The notes beneath the pieces were generated by a model that saw nothing but the letters and a program-made list of their open reading frames with translations, ran no database searches and was not told where the DNA came from. A DNA stretch of 35,517 bases, from the NCBI GenBank assembly GCA_027014115.1, contig JALWEJ010000055.1, positions 1-35,517 on the forward strand, read 5' to 3'. Below, piece by piece: positions 1 through 7,438 of the stretch; position 1 is the first letter of the stretch; each line of letters begins with the position of its first letter. This DNA is from Desulfurellales bacterium. GTDB taxonomy: Bacteria > Campylobacterota_A > Desulfurellia > Desulfurellales > Hippeaceae. The position numbers and the translations under genes were made by a program.

Positions 1-19
1 GTAAGGTTTCCAACCTTAC
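1..19. repeat. perfect 8-bp hairpin
   Basis: GTAAGGTT and AACCTTAC form a perfect 8-bp inverted repeat around a 3-base loop, right at the window edge. It lies downstream of trpA on the minus strand and is not seen to be followed by a T run. It may be part of a trp operon end structure or of an element continuing outside the window. Confidence 0.6.
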
Positions 20-31
20 TATTGGAAGATA

Positions 32-59
32 TCATAAGGGTAGCAGGCTACCCTTATGA
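32..59. repeat. perfect 12-bp hairpin downstream of trpA
   Basis: TCATAAGGGTAG and CTACCCTTATGA form a perfect 12-bp stem with a 4-base loop, about 70 bases past the trpA stop on the minus strand. Neither side carries a T tract, so it is not a standard intrinsic terminator. It could stabilise the 3' end of the trp mRNA or belong to a repeat element. Confidence 0.65.
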
Positions 60-129
60 ATGGTTGAGTAAGTTTGTGAGCCTGTATATATTTAGTAAGG
101 GTGGTAAGTATGTGTGGACCAGTTACCGA

Positions 130-834
130 TTACACTAAATCTCTTACAAAAGAGTAAAAATCACCGCTTTTTAAGTTTTTAACAGCCTGAGTCCCAATCA
201 CAACACCGTCTGCATACCTGCACGCCTCTTTTATATCATCTTTGTTTTGTATGCCAAAGCCCACTATCACATCGTTTTTGGAATTCTGTTTTGTGTAGAT
301 TACTTTTTTTCTTGTCTCATCATCCAAAGAAAAAGCCCCTCCGGTTATTCCTCTTGTTGATACAAAATATATAAAATCGTTTGATGATTTTTTTATCTTG
401 TCTATATCTGCACAGCTGCTTTCGGGTGTTACAAAATGTATCAAGTTAATACCGTATTTGTTCAACACATTTTTAAGCCTTCTGCTTTCTATATACGGCA
501 AATCGGCTATTATCAAACCGTCTACAAACCCAACTGCTGCAGCAAACTTCTCCATACCGCATCCAAACACAATGTTGGCATAGGTCATAATGTAAAGTTT
601 GTTTCTAAACAGCTTTTTTACCTCTTTTGTGCTTTCTATAAAATTGTTCACATTCTCTTTTTTCAAAACATCAAAAGCTGCAGACTCTATAATACTCCCA
701 TCTGCAACAGGGTCTGAAAAAGGAAAGCCTATTTCCAGAAAATCCATATTGAAATCATCACAAACCCTGACAGCCTCAAAAAAACTATCCTTTGTCGGGT
801 AATCACACACAAGGTATATACCTTTTTTACACAT
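130..834 (-). CDS. trpA: tryptophan synthase alpha chain
   Basis: TrpA cleaves indole-3-glycerol phosphate to indole and glyceraldehyde 3-phosphate and passes indole to TrpB. The family signature [13 protein letters not shown] is at residues 34-46; Glu34 and Asp45 match the catalytic Glu49 and Asp60 of the enterobacterial enzyme. GFGIQNKDD and the late VVIGTQAV segment fit the phosphate-binding end of the TIM barrel. At 234 residues it is shorter than the usual 250-270: the first helix before strand 1 is nearly absent, and the protein begins almost directly at the [11 protein letters not shown] segment. The ATG overlaps the trpB stop by 8 bases and follows a GGAGG ribosome site inside trpB, so this start is well supported. 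It is the last gene of the trp operon. Confidence 0.95.
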   Translation of the reverse strand: MCKKGIYLVCDYPTKDSFFEAVRVCDDFNMDFLEIGFPFSDPVADGSIIESAAFDVLKKENVNNFIESTKEVKKLFRNKLYIMTYANIVFGCGMEKFAAAVGFVDGLIIADLPYIESRRLKNVLNKYGINLIHFVTPESSCADIDKIKKSSNDFIYFVSTRGITGGAFSLDDETRKKVIYTKQNSKNDVIVGFGIQNKDDIKEACRYADGVVIGTQAVKNLKSGDFYSFVRDLV

Positions 835-1993
835 TTTTTTCCTCCAATGAAGCTATAATGCCCAAATCTTTGTCGCCTCTGCCTGAAAGATTTATCAAAA
901 CAAGTTTATCTTTAAACAACTCACTGTGTTTTATAACATACCCCACAGCATGAGAGCTTTCGAGCGCCGGTATTATGCCCTCAAGCCTGCTTAAAAGCCT
1001 AAAGGCTTCAAGCGCTTCATTATCAAAACATGCGTCGTATCTTACACGCCCGATATCCTTTAAGTAACTGTGCTCCGGTCCGACACCCGGATAATCCAAT
1101 CCTGCAGAGATCGAATGAACATCCGCAACTTGGCCGTACTCATCCTGAAGAAGATAACTCAATGCACCGTGCAGAATGCCCGGCCTCCCCATAGTTAGAG
1201 TGGCTGAGTGTTTTCCAAGTTCAAGTGATTCTCCGCCGGCTTCAACACCTATCATATCCACACTGTCTTTTACAAAACCGCTGAATATGCCTATGGCGTT
1301 GCTGCCGCCGCCTACGCATGCCACAACACTGTCAGGCAGCCTGCTTTCTGCTTTTAGAATCTGTTTTCTTGCCTCTTTTCCGATTACCTCCTGAAAATAC
1401 TTTACTATTACAGGAAAAGGGTGAGGACCAACGGCGCTGCCGAGAAGATAGTGGGTTGTTTGAACATTTTTAACCCAATCCCTCAATGTCTCATTTATGG
1501 CACTCTTGAGCGTCATACTGCCTTTTTCAACAGATACAACCTCAGCACCCAAAAGCTTCATCCTCTCAACATTTGGCGACTGTCTCTCCATATCCTTTTT
1601 GCCCATATATACAACACACTCCATACCAAGAAGCGCAGCTGCCGTAGCTGTTGCAACACCGTGCTGTCCAGCGCCCGTCTCTGCTATAATTCTTTTTTTG
1701 CCCATAAACTTTGCAAGCAGAATCTGACCCAATGTGTTGTTGAGTTTATGAGCTCCTGTATGCAGCAGATCTTCCCTTTTTAGGTAGACCCTGCAGCCAA
1801 TACGACTGCTTAGATTTTTGGCATAATAAAGGGGCGTTTGCCTGCCTGCATAGTTTTTTTGGTAGTATTCAAGCTCTTTTTTTGCATCCATATTTTTTTT
1901 AAAATTCAAAAAAGCCTCTTCAAGCTCAGATAAAGCCCTCATTAGCGTCTCGGGTACAAACTGCCCGCCGTATTCACCAAAATACCTTTTCAT
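827..1993 (-). CDS. trpB: tryptophan synthase beta chain
   Basis: TrpB condenses indole with L-serine to tryptophan using pyridoxal phosphate. The PLP lysine is Lys83 in HTGAHKLNN, the catalytic Glu is Glu105 in [13 protein letters not shown], and [10 protein letters not shown] is the phosphate-binding loop. The 388-residue length is normal for the TrpB1 type that pairs with TrpA, and the N-terminal [15 protein letters not shown] is typical. It sits 4 bases after trpF and overlaps trpA by 8 bases, so alpha and beta chains are probably translationally coupled. Confidence 0.97.
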   Translation of the reverse strand: MKRYFGEYGGQFVPETLMRALSELEEAFLNFKKNMDAKKELEYYQKNYAGRQTPLYYAKNLSSRIGCRVYLKREDLLHTGAHKLNNTLGQILLAKFMGKKRIIAETGAGQHGVATATAAALLGMECVVYMGKKDMERQSPNVERMKLLGAEVVSVEKGSMTLKSAINETLRDWVKNVQTTHYLLGSAVGPHPFPVIVKYFQEVIGKEARKQILKAESRLPDSVVACVGGGSNAIGIFSGFVKDSVDMIGVEAGGESLELGKHSATLTMGRPGILHGALSYLLQDEYGQVADVHSISAGLDYPGVGPEHSYLKDIGRVRYDACFDNEALEAFRLLSRLEGIIPALESSHAVGYVIKHSELFKDKLVLINLSGRGDKDLGIIASLEEKNV

Positions 1994-1997
1994 ATTC

Positions 1998-2564
1998 CTA
2001 TCCCTTCACAACCTTTAAAAATTCTTTCATCTTTTTTTCATCTTTTTTGCCCGGATACGCCTCTATCGAACTGACCAGGTCAACGCCAAACACATCCAAG
2101 TCAATAACAGACTCAACATTATCCAAAGAAACACCGCCTGCAACAAACAGCCTGTTTTTGTGTTCAAAATTCGCAATTAAATCCAAATCAAACGATACGC
2201 CGCTTCCACCGATTGATTTTGTGTAGCTGTCAAACAAAATCAAACCATCAGCAGCACTCACAGGCAGACTTTCTTTTATCCTATATGCCCTGATTGTTTC
2301 GATATTTTCAACATCACGATAAACCTGGGCATAGTCAAGTTGGCAGAAATCCACGGCATATTCTATCTCTTTGTCGTTTTGTTCTACAAAAACACCCACT
2401 TTTTTCACATCTGCATCCACATTTTTAATTATGCTTTTTGCTTTTTCATATGTTACAAACCGTTTGCTTTTTTCATAGAAAACAAAACCTACAAAATCAA
2501 CACCAAAATCAACAGCACACAGAACATCATCAAGGTTTGTCATACCGCAAAATTTTACAAACAT
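1998..2564 (-). CDS. trpF: phosphoribosylanthranilate isomerase
   Basis: TrpF catalyses the Amadori rearrangement of N-(5-phosphoribosyl)anthranilate. The opening MFVKFCGMT matches the family VKICGIT motif, with the general-base cysteine at Cys6. The middle segment LILFDSY then GGSGVSFD corresponds to the catalytic-Asp and phosphate-loop region (usual form LLD...GGTGxxFDW). [13 protein letters not shown] and [16 protein letters not shown] are the C-terminal signatures. At 188 residues it is slightly shorter than the usual 200-210. It lies between trpC (12 bases upstream) and trpB (4 bases downstream). Confidence 0.93.
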   Translation of the reverse strand: MFVKFCGMTNLDDVLCAVDFGVDFVGFVFYEKSKRFVTYEKAKSIIKNVDADVKKVGVFVEQNDKEIEYAVDFCQLDYAQVYRDVENIETIRAYRIKESLPVSAADGLILFDSYTKSIGGSGVSFDLDLIANFEHKNRLFVAGGVSLDNVESVIDLDVFGVDLVSSIEAYPGKKDEKKMKEFLKVVKG

Positions 2565-2576
2565 ACAAAATCCTCT

Positions 2577-3317
2577 TTATAAAACAAATCCCAATTTTTG
2601 AAAATTCTCATCAATACTGCCTTTTAAAAAACCCTCCCCTATCAAAAATCCACTGCAGAACGGTTTTAGATAATCAATATCGTCTTTTGTTTTTATACCG
2701 CTTTCTGCAATCTTTAAATCCGCTTTCGCGCTTTTTAGTATTTTAAGCGCCCTATCCAGCGAAATTTCGAGAGTATCTAAATCACGCGAATTAACCCCTA
2801 TAATATCACATCCGGCATCTTCTGCAATTTTAAGCTCATCTTCTGAGTGCACCTCAACAAGTGCATCCATTCCCAAAGATTTTGCATATCCATAAAGCCT
2901 ATTTAAGCTGCTTTTTTCCAAAATCCTGACTATCAAAAGAACAATATCTGCGCCATTTGCATAAGCTAAATCAATTTGGGCTTCATCTATAATAAAATCC
3001 TTGCACAAAACAGGCATATCAACCATATCGGCAACTTTTTTAAGCCTGTCAAAGCTTCCGCAGAAAAACTTTTCATCGCTCAAAACGCTGATTGCTTTCG
3101 CATATTTTTGATATATGGGCACTATTTCATTCAAATCTATCTTCCTTATCAAACCGGCAGAGGGTGAACACTCCTTGATTTCTGCTATAACATTGAGGGC
3201 ATCTTTTTGAAAGTAATCTTTTATATGGTGCACTGCCCTTTCTCTTTTTGATTCAACCTTTATGTTTTTAATCTCTTTACGTTTTTGTTTTATTATATCC
3301 TCCAAAAACCTGTTCAT
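2577..3317 (-). CDS. trpC: indole-3-glycerol phosphate synthase
   Basis: TrpC closes the indole ring, converting CdRP to indole-3-glycerol phosphate. Family motifs appear in order: VIAEIKECSPSAG (around 43-55, with Lys48), SVLSDEKFFCGS, the KDFIIDEAQI lysine segment, LVEVHSEDEL, IIGVNSRDLDT and IAESGI near the end. The 246-residue length is typical of a monofunctional enzyme, and trpF is a separate gene here. Its ATG overlaps the trpD stop by 4 bases (ATGA). Confidence 0.96.
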   Translation of the reverse strand: MNRFLEDIIKQKRKEIKNIKVESKRERAVHHIKDYFQKDALNVIAEIKECSPSAGLIRKIDLNEIVPIYQKYAKAISVLSDEKFFCGSFDRLKKVADMVDMPVLCKDFIIDEAQIDLAYANGADIVLLIVRILEKSSLNRLYGYAKSLGMDALVEVHSEDELKIAEDAGCDIIGVNSRDLDTLEISLDRALKILKSAKADLKIAESGIKTKDDIDYLKPFCSGFLIGEGFLKGSIDENFQKLGFVL

Positions 3318-4303
3318 CCCTTTAATTCCTCTAATTTTTCCAAAGCTTTGCCGCTTTCTATTGATTCTTTTGTCAGCATAAATGCTTTTTTCAAATCACT
3401 TTCTATACCGCTTACAACAAGACCAAATGCTGCATTGACAGACACTGCATTTTTTAGATGCTCATGCTTATTTTCAAAAACCTCTACCATAAGCTTTGCA
3501 TTTTTTGCAGCATCATAGCCTTTAACGGCACTTATGTCAGCATAGATTCCAAAATCTCTCGGGTCAAACTCAAATCTCTTTTCATTTAAGCCTCTGCGCT
3601 GATAACACGTCGTAATATCCGAAATACTTACCTCATCAAGACCATCCTTTGATGAAACAAATACAACATCGTCCATTGACAGTATCTTGCTCGCCTCAAA
3701 CATAGGATTTAAAAACTCCTCGCTAAAGACACCTATAACATGAAACTTGGGGTTAAACGGATTGCAAAGAGGCCCCAAAAGATTAAAAATTGTTCTTATT
3801 CCAAGCTTCTTCCTGACGCCTGCAACATTTTTCATAGCAGGATGGAAAAAAGGAGCAAACAGAAATGTAAAGTTCTTCTTTTTTAAAACCTCAAATGCCG
3901 CCTCTTTTTTATTATCTATCTTTACACCAAGAGCCTCAAGTACATCTGCCGAACCCGATTTTGAGCTTACTGCCCTGTTTCCATGTTTTGCAACAGGCAG
4001 AAACAGACTGCAGACGATAGCACTTGCAGTGGATATATTAAAGGTCGATTTTTTGTCTCCGCCTGTTCCGACTATATCCAGGCAGTCCATTTCACATTTA
4101 AGAGAGTCTGCGTGCTTTTTCAGAGACTTTGCAGCATGAGATATCTCTTGTGCCGTTTCGCCCTTTTTGGCAAGCAGTGTTAAGAATTCTGCAATATCTT
4201 TATCGCTCAATTTACCCTCAAGCATTGAATCAAATATATTTTCAACAGCCGAACCGTCTAAACCCTCACCCTTTCTCAAAGTCTCAATTTCCTTTCTAAT
4301 CAT
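3314..4303 (-). CDS. trpD: anthranilate phosphoribosyltransferase
   Basis: TrpD transfers phosphoribose from PRPP to anthranilate. The PRPP-binding motif GTGGD is at about residues 79-83, followed by STFNISTASA, the KHGNRAVSSKSGSADVLEALG segment and the catalytic-loop region KDGLDEVSISD. The frame could begin at a TTG two codons earlier, but the ATG at 4303 has a GGGGG ribosome site 6 bases upstream, giving 329 residues. It overlaps the trpG stop by 8 bases and trpC by 4. It is separate from trpG, unlike the fused TrpGD of enterobacteria. Confidence 0.95.
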   Translation of the reverse strand: MIRKEIETLRKGEGLDGSAVENIFDSMLEGKLSDKDIAEFLTLLAKKGETAQEISHAAKSLKKHADSLKCEMDCLDIVGTGGDKKSTFNISTASAIVCSLFLPVAKHGNRAVSSKSGSADVLEALGVKIDNKKEAAFEVLKKKNFTFLFAPFFHPAMKNVAGVRKKLGIRTIFNLLGPLCNPFNPKFHVIGVFSEEFLNPMFEASKILSMDDVVFVSSKDGLDEVSISDITTCYQRRGLNEKRFEFDPRDFGIYADISAVKGYDAAKNAKLMVEVFENKHEHLKNAVSVNAAFGLVVSGIESDLKKAFMLTKESIESGKALEKLEELKG

Positions 4304-4862
4304 AAACAACCCCCAAAAAATTTTTAATTATATCCATACCGTTTTGAGTCAAATATGACTCTGGATGGAACTGAACGCCGTATATCTTTAAACCATCGTT
4401 TTCTACAGCCATAACCTCCTTATCAGACAAAGAGCTTGCACTTATATCAAAACCTTCTAATCTATCCACAACAAGCGAATGATACCTTACAACGCTCATA
4501 GGGTTTGACATATTCTTCAAAATAGTCGAGTCTTTATGCTCTATTTTGTCTGTTTTTCCGTGCATAACAACAGATGCTCTTCTGATTGTTCCTCCAAAAT
4601 AATACCCTATCGCCTGCATACCGAGACATACGCCGAAGATTGGTACTTTTGCTTTAAAATAGTCAATTGCATCAATCGTCAGATTGGAATTTTTCGGATG
4701 AGAAGGTCCCGGTGATAAAACAATACCCTCGATATTTTTTATAGACTTCAGATTGTTTATATTTTCTGTGTTTCTTACAACTACAACATCGTCTCTAAAA
4801 TGCAGAATATAGTGATATATGTTGTAGGTAAAGGAATCGTAGTTATCTATCAATACTATCAT
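4296..4862 (-). CDS. trpG: anthranilate synthase glutamine amidotransferase component
   Basis: TrpG hydrolyses glutamine and delivers ammonia to TrpE. It is a class I amidotransferase: opening MIVLIDNYDSFTYN, oxyanion segment LSPGPSHP, nucleophile Cys79 in GVCLGMQAIG, and His166/Glu168 in QFHPES. An in-frame TTG lies one codon earlier, but the ATG at 4862 is 5 bases after a GGAGG site, giving 188 residues. It overlaps the trpE end by 20 bases, which favours equal synthesis of the two subunits. The same subunit sometimes also serves p-aminobenzoate synthase; no pab gene is visible here. Confidence 0.94.
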   Translation of the reverse strand: MIVLIDNYDSFTYNIYHYILHFRDDVVVVRNTENINNLKSIKNIEGIVLSPGPSHPKNSNLTIDAIDYFKAKVPIFGVCLGMQAIGYYFGGTIRRASVVMHGKTDKIEHKDSTILKNMSNPMSVVRYHSLVVDRLEGFDISASSLSDKEVMAVENDGLKIYGVQFHPESYLTQNGMDIIKNFLGVVYD

Positions 4863-6246
4863 CAATGCCTCCGGCTCTCAAAAGAGCTTTTAATTTGTTT
4901 ATCGTTTCAAAATATTCACTCTCGGGATCGCTGTCATAAACAATGCCTGCCCCAGCTTGCAGCCTTGCTGAATTTTTCTTAAAAACAGCTGTTCTTATTG
5001 TTATCGCCATATCGACATTTGAATCAAAACCGACATACCCGAGACATCCACCGTAACTTGAACGAGGGTATTTTTCCACATCGTCTATAATCTCTATAGC
5101 CCTAACCTTTGGTGCTCCGCTCAGTGTGCCTGCTGGGAATGTGTTTGAAATCAAATCAAATACAGAAACATCATCCTTCAATATTCCGTCAACCTCAGAA
5201 ACAAGGTGTATAACATGAGAATACTCTTCGGCCACCATAAAATTCTTTACAACAACACTGTCTTTTTTGGATATGCGCGATAGGTCATTTCTTGCCAAAT
5301 CAACAAGCATCAGATGCTCGGCTCTCTCTTTTTCATCGCTAAGCAGAATCGTTTTCTGCCTGTTTGTTTCATCTTTTGTTTTTCCTTTGGGTTTTGTACC
5401 GGCTATGGGTTTTATTGTTGCAGTTTTATCCCTTTTTCTTATGTGTATCTCAGGCGATGAACCGACAATGGAAAAATCTCCGAACTTTACAAAATACATA
5501 TACGGAGAAGGATTTATTCTTCTCAAGTGCCTATAGAATTCAAACGGATCAATATCTTCAACATCAAAAAAGTTGCTTATAACAGTCTGAATCACCTCCC
5601 CCTCTTCTATAAGCTTTTTGACATACTTGACTTTATCCATGAATTCATCTTTTGAAAACATGAAAGATGTAATTTTAGGATTGTGATTTTTTGGCTTGTT
5701 TTGGCTGTTTAGAGTTTTGAGCTTTTTATGGAATTCATCCATTTTAGAATCTGCAATTTTGAAGTTTTCATCGGCGCTTAGATTTTTATCAAGTGCATGA
5801 ACATATCCGAGATACATTCTGTCTGTATAGTTATCATACACTAAAAACTTCTCCACTTTGAAAAACATGCCCAATTTTTCAGGCAATTTTTTAAGCGGCT
5901 TTCTTAAAATACCAAACAGCTCTACAGACTCAAAGGTAAAATAACCCACATATCCTCCGCAGAAATCGCCAAGCTGTTTTGTTTTAAACAGCCTTTTTTC
6001 TCTGAAAATATCGGGGTTTGATTTGTAATCTATTACAAATGGTTCATCTAAATCAAAAGACAAAAACGAAAACCTGCTGTATGTTTTATCCTCTTTTGCA
6101 CTCTCAAGCAAAAACGCATTTTTACTGTCCAAAATCTTGGAAAGCAGGGAAACAGGCGTATCCATATCACCGTCAATCTCTTTGTATATCACAACACCCT
6201 CATATCCGCTGTCAAATGCGTAACTAAAATCCTTTTTTTCAGCCAT
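4843..6246 (-). CDS. trpE: anthranilate synthase component I
   Basis: TrpE makes anthranilate from chorismate and ammonia, the committed step to tryptophan. The chorismate-binding domain fills the C-terminal half: PIAGTKPKGKTKDET, DLARNDLSRIS, EYSHVIHLVSEV, TFPAGTLSGAPKVRA and the terminal LQAGAGIVYDSDPESE. The N-terminal half is a divergent TrpE N domain. An ATG four codons earlier contains the GGAGG site itself; the ATG at 6246 is 7 bases after that site and is preferred, giving 467 residues. It is the first structural gene after the attenuator described at 6264-6411. Confidence 0.94.
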   Translation of the reverse strand: MAEKKDFSYAFDSGYEGVVIYKEIDGDMDTPVSLLSKILDSKNAFLLESAKEDKTYSRFSFLSFDLDEPFVIDYKSNPDIFREKRLFKTKQLGDFCGGYVGYFTFESVELFGILRKPLKKLPEKLGMFFKVEKFLVYDNYTDRMYLGYVHALDKNLSADENFKIADSKMDEFHKKLKTLNSQNKPKNHNPKITSFMFSKDEFMDKVKYVKKLIEEGEVIQTVISNFFDVEDIDPFEFYRHLRRINPSPYMYFVKFGDFSIVGSSPEIHIRKRDKTATIKPIAGTKPKGKTKDETNRQKTILLSDEKERAEHLMLVDLARNDLSRISKKDSVVVKNFMVAEEYSHVIHLVSEVDGILKDDVSVFDLISNTFPAGTLSGAPKVRAIEIIDDVEKYPRSSYGGCLGYVGFDSNVDMAITIRTAVFKKNSARLQAGAGIVYDSDPESEYFETINKLKALLRAGGIDDSIDR

Positions 6247-6263
6247 TAAAACCTCCATAAAAC

Positions 6264-6302
6264 AAAAAAGCCGTCCTTAGCTTAATAAGCTAAAAACGGC
6301 TT
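6264..6302 (-). terminator. second attenuator terminator of the trp leader
   Basis: On the minus strand AAGCCGU + UUUUAGCUU pairs with AAGCUAAGG + ACGGCUU around a very small loop (about 16 bp, two G-U pairs) and is followed by six U and then GUUUU. It ends just before the trpE ribosome site. Its 5' arm (6289-6301) can also pair with the 3' arm of the upstream terminator (6316-6328) over 13 bp, which would prevent this hairpin. Confidence 0.85.
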
Positions 6303-6310
6303 AAATAAAC

Positions 6311-6375
6311 AAAAAAGCCGTCTTCAGCAGACCCATCAAAGCTATCCCACTTCAGATGAGCCGCTAAAGACGGCT
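6311..6375 (-). terminator. first attenuator terminator of the trp leader
   Basis: On the minus strand AGCCGUCUUUAGC (6375-6363) pairs with GCUGAAGACGGCU (6328-6316) over 13 bp with one U-G pair, followed by six U. Its long loop holds a second copy of the leader segment GUGGGAUAGC at 6350-6341. The 5' arm can instead form a small local hairpin AGCCG/CGGCU (6375-6371 with 6363-6359). Confidence 0.85.
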
Positions 6376-6411
6376 GTAAAGTTTAAGCAGGATAACTACT
6401 CGCTATCCCAC
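6341..6411 (-). promoter_or_regulatory. alternative-pairing (anti-terminator) segment of the trp leader
   Basis: The 10-base word GUGGGAUAGC occurs twice on the minus strand, at 6411-6402 (overlapping the third Trp codon of the leader peptide) and at 6350-6341 (in the loop of the first terminator). GUUAUCCUGC at 6396-6387 can pair over all 10 positions (some G-U) with either copy. A ribosome stalled on the Trp codons would cover the first copy and leave GUUAUCCUGC free to pair with the second. That would trap the 5' terminator arm. This is the layout of segments 1, 2 and 3 in a classical attenuator; the mechanism is inferred. Confidence 0.75.
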
Positions 6412-6461
6412 CACCAGTTTCTTAATGATAATATCGTATGTTTGCCTAAATACATACTCAT
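6396..6461 (-). CDS. trpL: trp operon leader peptide
   Basis: This is a 21-residue reading frame ATG...TAG with three consecutive tryptophan codons, ending ...LRNWWWDSE. It lies between a good sigma70-type promoter and two intrinsic terminators directly upstream of trpE. Three tandem codons for the rarest amino acid in such a short frame is the hallmark of an attenuation leader that senses charged tRNA-Trp. A GAGG lies 4 bases before the first ATG (6461) and 10 bases before a second in-frame ATG (6455), so either could be used. Confidence 0.9.
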   Translation of the reverse strand: MSMYLGKHTILSLRNWWWDSE

Positions 6462-6470
6462 AACGCCTCA

Positions 6471-6499
6471 TTGATATCAAAATAGTTTAAGAAAGTCAA
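6471..6499 (-). promoter_or_regulatory. trp operon promoter
   Basis: On the minus strand TTGACT (6499-6494) and TATCAA (6476-6471) are separated by 17 bases. The predicted transcription start, near 6464, is only a few bases before the first leader-peptide ATG, so the leader may be almost leaderless or start at the second ATG. Confidence 0.55.
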
Positions 6500-6508
6500 A
6501 TTTTTTAC

Positions 6509-6536
6509 TTGAAATTTTTAATAATGAGCATATGTT
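6509..6536 (+). promoter_or_regulatory. promoter of the DUF134 operon
   Basis: TTGAAA (6509-6514) and TATGTT (6531-6536) are spaced by 16 bases, back to back with the trp promoter. The start of transcription would fall at about 6543-6546, practically on the ATG at 6546. No Shine-Dalgarno is visible there, which suggests a leaderless mRNA. Confidence 0.45.
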
Positions 6537-6539
6537 CAT
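6524..6539. promoter_or_regulatory. inverted repeat overlapping the -10, possible operator
   Basis: ATGAGCATATGTTCAT is a 16-base inverted repeat with one mismatched pair. Its core TGAGCA-TA-TGTTCA has the 6-2-6 layout of many ArsR/SmtB-family operators, and it covers the -10 of the promoter for the DUF134 operon. No ArsR gene is in the window; the DUF134 protein itself is another candidate ligand. Confidence 0.4.
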
Positions 6540-6545
6540 AATGGT

Positions 6546-6839
6546 ATGAATGGAAGAGGCCGTAAAAGGAGAAAAAGAAACATAGGTTTAAATCTAAAAC
6601 ACAGATGTTTTAAGCCGTGCAGAAACAGTTTTGAAGAAATTGGCTTTGTGGAGTTGGGCGTTGACGAGATGGAGGCTTTGAGACTTGTTGACTATCTGGG
6701 TTTATACCATGAGGAATCTTCTAATATTATGAATGTGTCGCGTGCAACATTCGGACGGATTGCCCAGAAGGCAAGACAGAAGGTTGCAGATGCGCTGATT
6801 AACGGAAAAGCAATAGTTGTTAAGGAGGATATGGAATGA
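6546..6839 (+). CDS. DUF134 family predicted DNA-binding protein
   Basis: This 97-residue protein matches the DUF134 pattern (Pfam PF02001): a basic N terminus (MNGRGRKRRKRN), a central DEMEALRLVDYLGLYHEESS segment, and a helix-turn-helix-like NVSRATFGRIAQKARQKVADAL at 63-84, resembling sigma-factor region 4. Cys21 and Cys25 may bind a metal. The start has no ribosome site but agrees with the usual short basic lead-in of the family. It overlaps the next gene by 4 bases (ATGA). DUF134 genes are commonly found beside NifX-like genes, as here, and the protein is likely a regulator of this operon. The exact function is not known. Confidence 0.85.
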   Translation: MNGRGRKRRKRNIGLNLKHRCFKPCRNSFEEIGFVELGVDEMEALRLVDYLGLYHEESSNIMNVSRATFGRIAQKARQKVADALINGKAIVVKEDME

Positions 6840-7177
6840 AAATAGCAATACCCACAAACAATGCAAAAAAGGTGTCGTCTCATACGGCAGTGAGCAAGTA
6901 CATAGCTGTCATAGAGATTGAAAACGGTGCAGTCAAGGATAGGGCTTTGAGAAAGAATCCCGTTCCGCAGATTGCAAAAGAGCAGGAACAAGCAGATATT
7001 GAGGGTTCTCGAGGATTAGGCGCAGGCAGAGTCATTTCTGAGCTTGTGAACGATGTTGATGTTTTTATTGCTTCGGAAATAGGAGAGGGTATGAAGCACA
7101 ATCTGTCGTCTGCGGGAATTAAGGTTCAAGAAACCGATAAACAATATATTGAAGAAATAATAAATGAGTTTTTGTAA
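6836..7177 (+). CDS. NifX/NifB-like (dinitrogenase Fe-Mo cofactor domain) protein
   Basis: This 113-residue protein has the fold signature of Pfam PF02579: MKIAIPT at the start, the SxH segment VSSHTAVSKYIAVIEIENG, the G-rich LGAGRVISELV, and a C-terminal VFIASEIGEGMKHNLSSAGIKV. In NifX and NafY this RNase H-like domain binds iron-molybdenum cofactor or its precursors. No nitrogenase genes are present, and small stand-alone members are widespread in anaerobes with uncertain roles, perhaps in metal-sulfur cluster carriage. An ATGA overlap joins it to the DUF134 gene. Confidence 0.85.
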   Translation: MKIAIPTNNAKKVSSHTAVSKYIAVIEIENGAVKDRALRKNPVPQIAKEQEQADIEGSRGLGAGRVISELVNDVDVFIASEIGEGMKHNLSSAGIKVQETDKQYIEEIINEFL

Positions 7178-7190
7178 GGAGGACTAAGCC

Positions 7191-7421
7191 ATGAGCGGTC
7201 TTAGAAAATTTAAATGCGCAGATTGCGGTGTGGACTTTGAGGAACCATATGGAACAGGCTTGCCTGTTTGTCCAAAATGCGGCTCAAGCAATGTTTTTAG
7301 GATTGATGAAAATGCAGGAGGAGGTATGGGACGCGGACTTGGTAGAGGTATGGGTCAAGGCAGAGGTGCAGGAAGAGGCATGGGCAGAGGCGGCGGACGC
7401 GGACTTGGACGCAGATTCTAA
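7191..7421 (+). CDS. zinc-ribbon protein with Gly/Arg/Met-rich tail
   Basis: This 76-residue protein has an N-terminal zinc ribbon (C9-x2-C12 and C27-x2-C30 in FKCADCGVDF ... LPVCPKCG), like FmdB-type or rubredoxin-like small metal sites. From about residue 42 to the end it is a low-complexity tail built of GMGRGLGRG-type units. An AGGAGG site 8 bases before the ATG is strong. It is the last gene of the DUF134 operon and is followed by a terminator. A metal-binding or nucleic acid-binding role is plausible, but nothing in the sequence decides. Confidence 0.8.
   Translation: MSGLRKFKCADCGVDFEEPYGTGLPVCPKCGSSNVFRIDENAGGGMGRGLGRGMGQGRGAGRGMGRGGGRGLGRRF
7329..7408 (+). repeat. internal direct repeat coding the Gly/Arg tail
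   Basis: GGACGCGGACTTGG occurs at 7329-7342 and again at 7395-7408, with many shorter GGxAGAGG-type units between them. The repeat encodes the GxGRG tail of the zinc-ribbon protein and could expand or contract by slippage. Confidence 0.7.
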
Positions 7422-7438
7422 ATTAATATTAAAGTTTC

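Larger units (their letters stand above)
1..138 (+). other. possible 3' end of an unidentified plus-strand ORF
   Basis: The plus strand is open from the window edge to a TAA at 136-138, 45 codons, ending with the residues [11 protein letters not shown] do not recognise the product. Its end would overlap the convergent trpA end by 9 bases. Against a real gene: two perfect hairpins fall within the first 60 bases, and a 45-codon open frame can occur by chance. If real, the start lies outside the window. Confidence 0.25.

Noticed and set aside
6018-6227. Plus-strand frames inside trpE and many similar frames opposite other genes
   Set aside because: They lie antisense to well-supported genes, have no ribosome sites or family motifs, and mirror the codon bias of the real strand.
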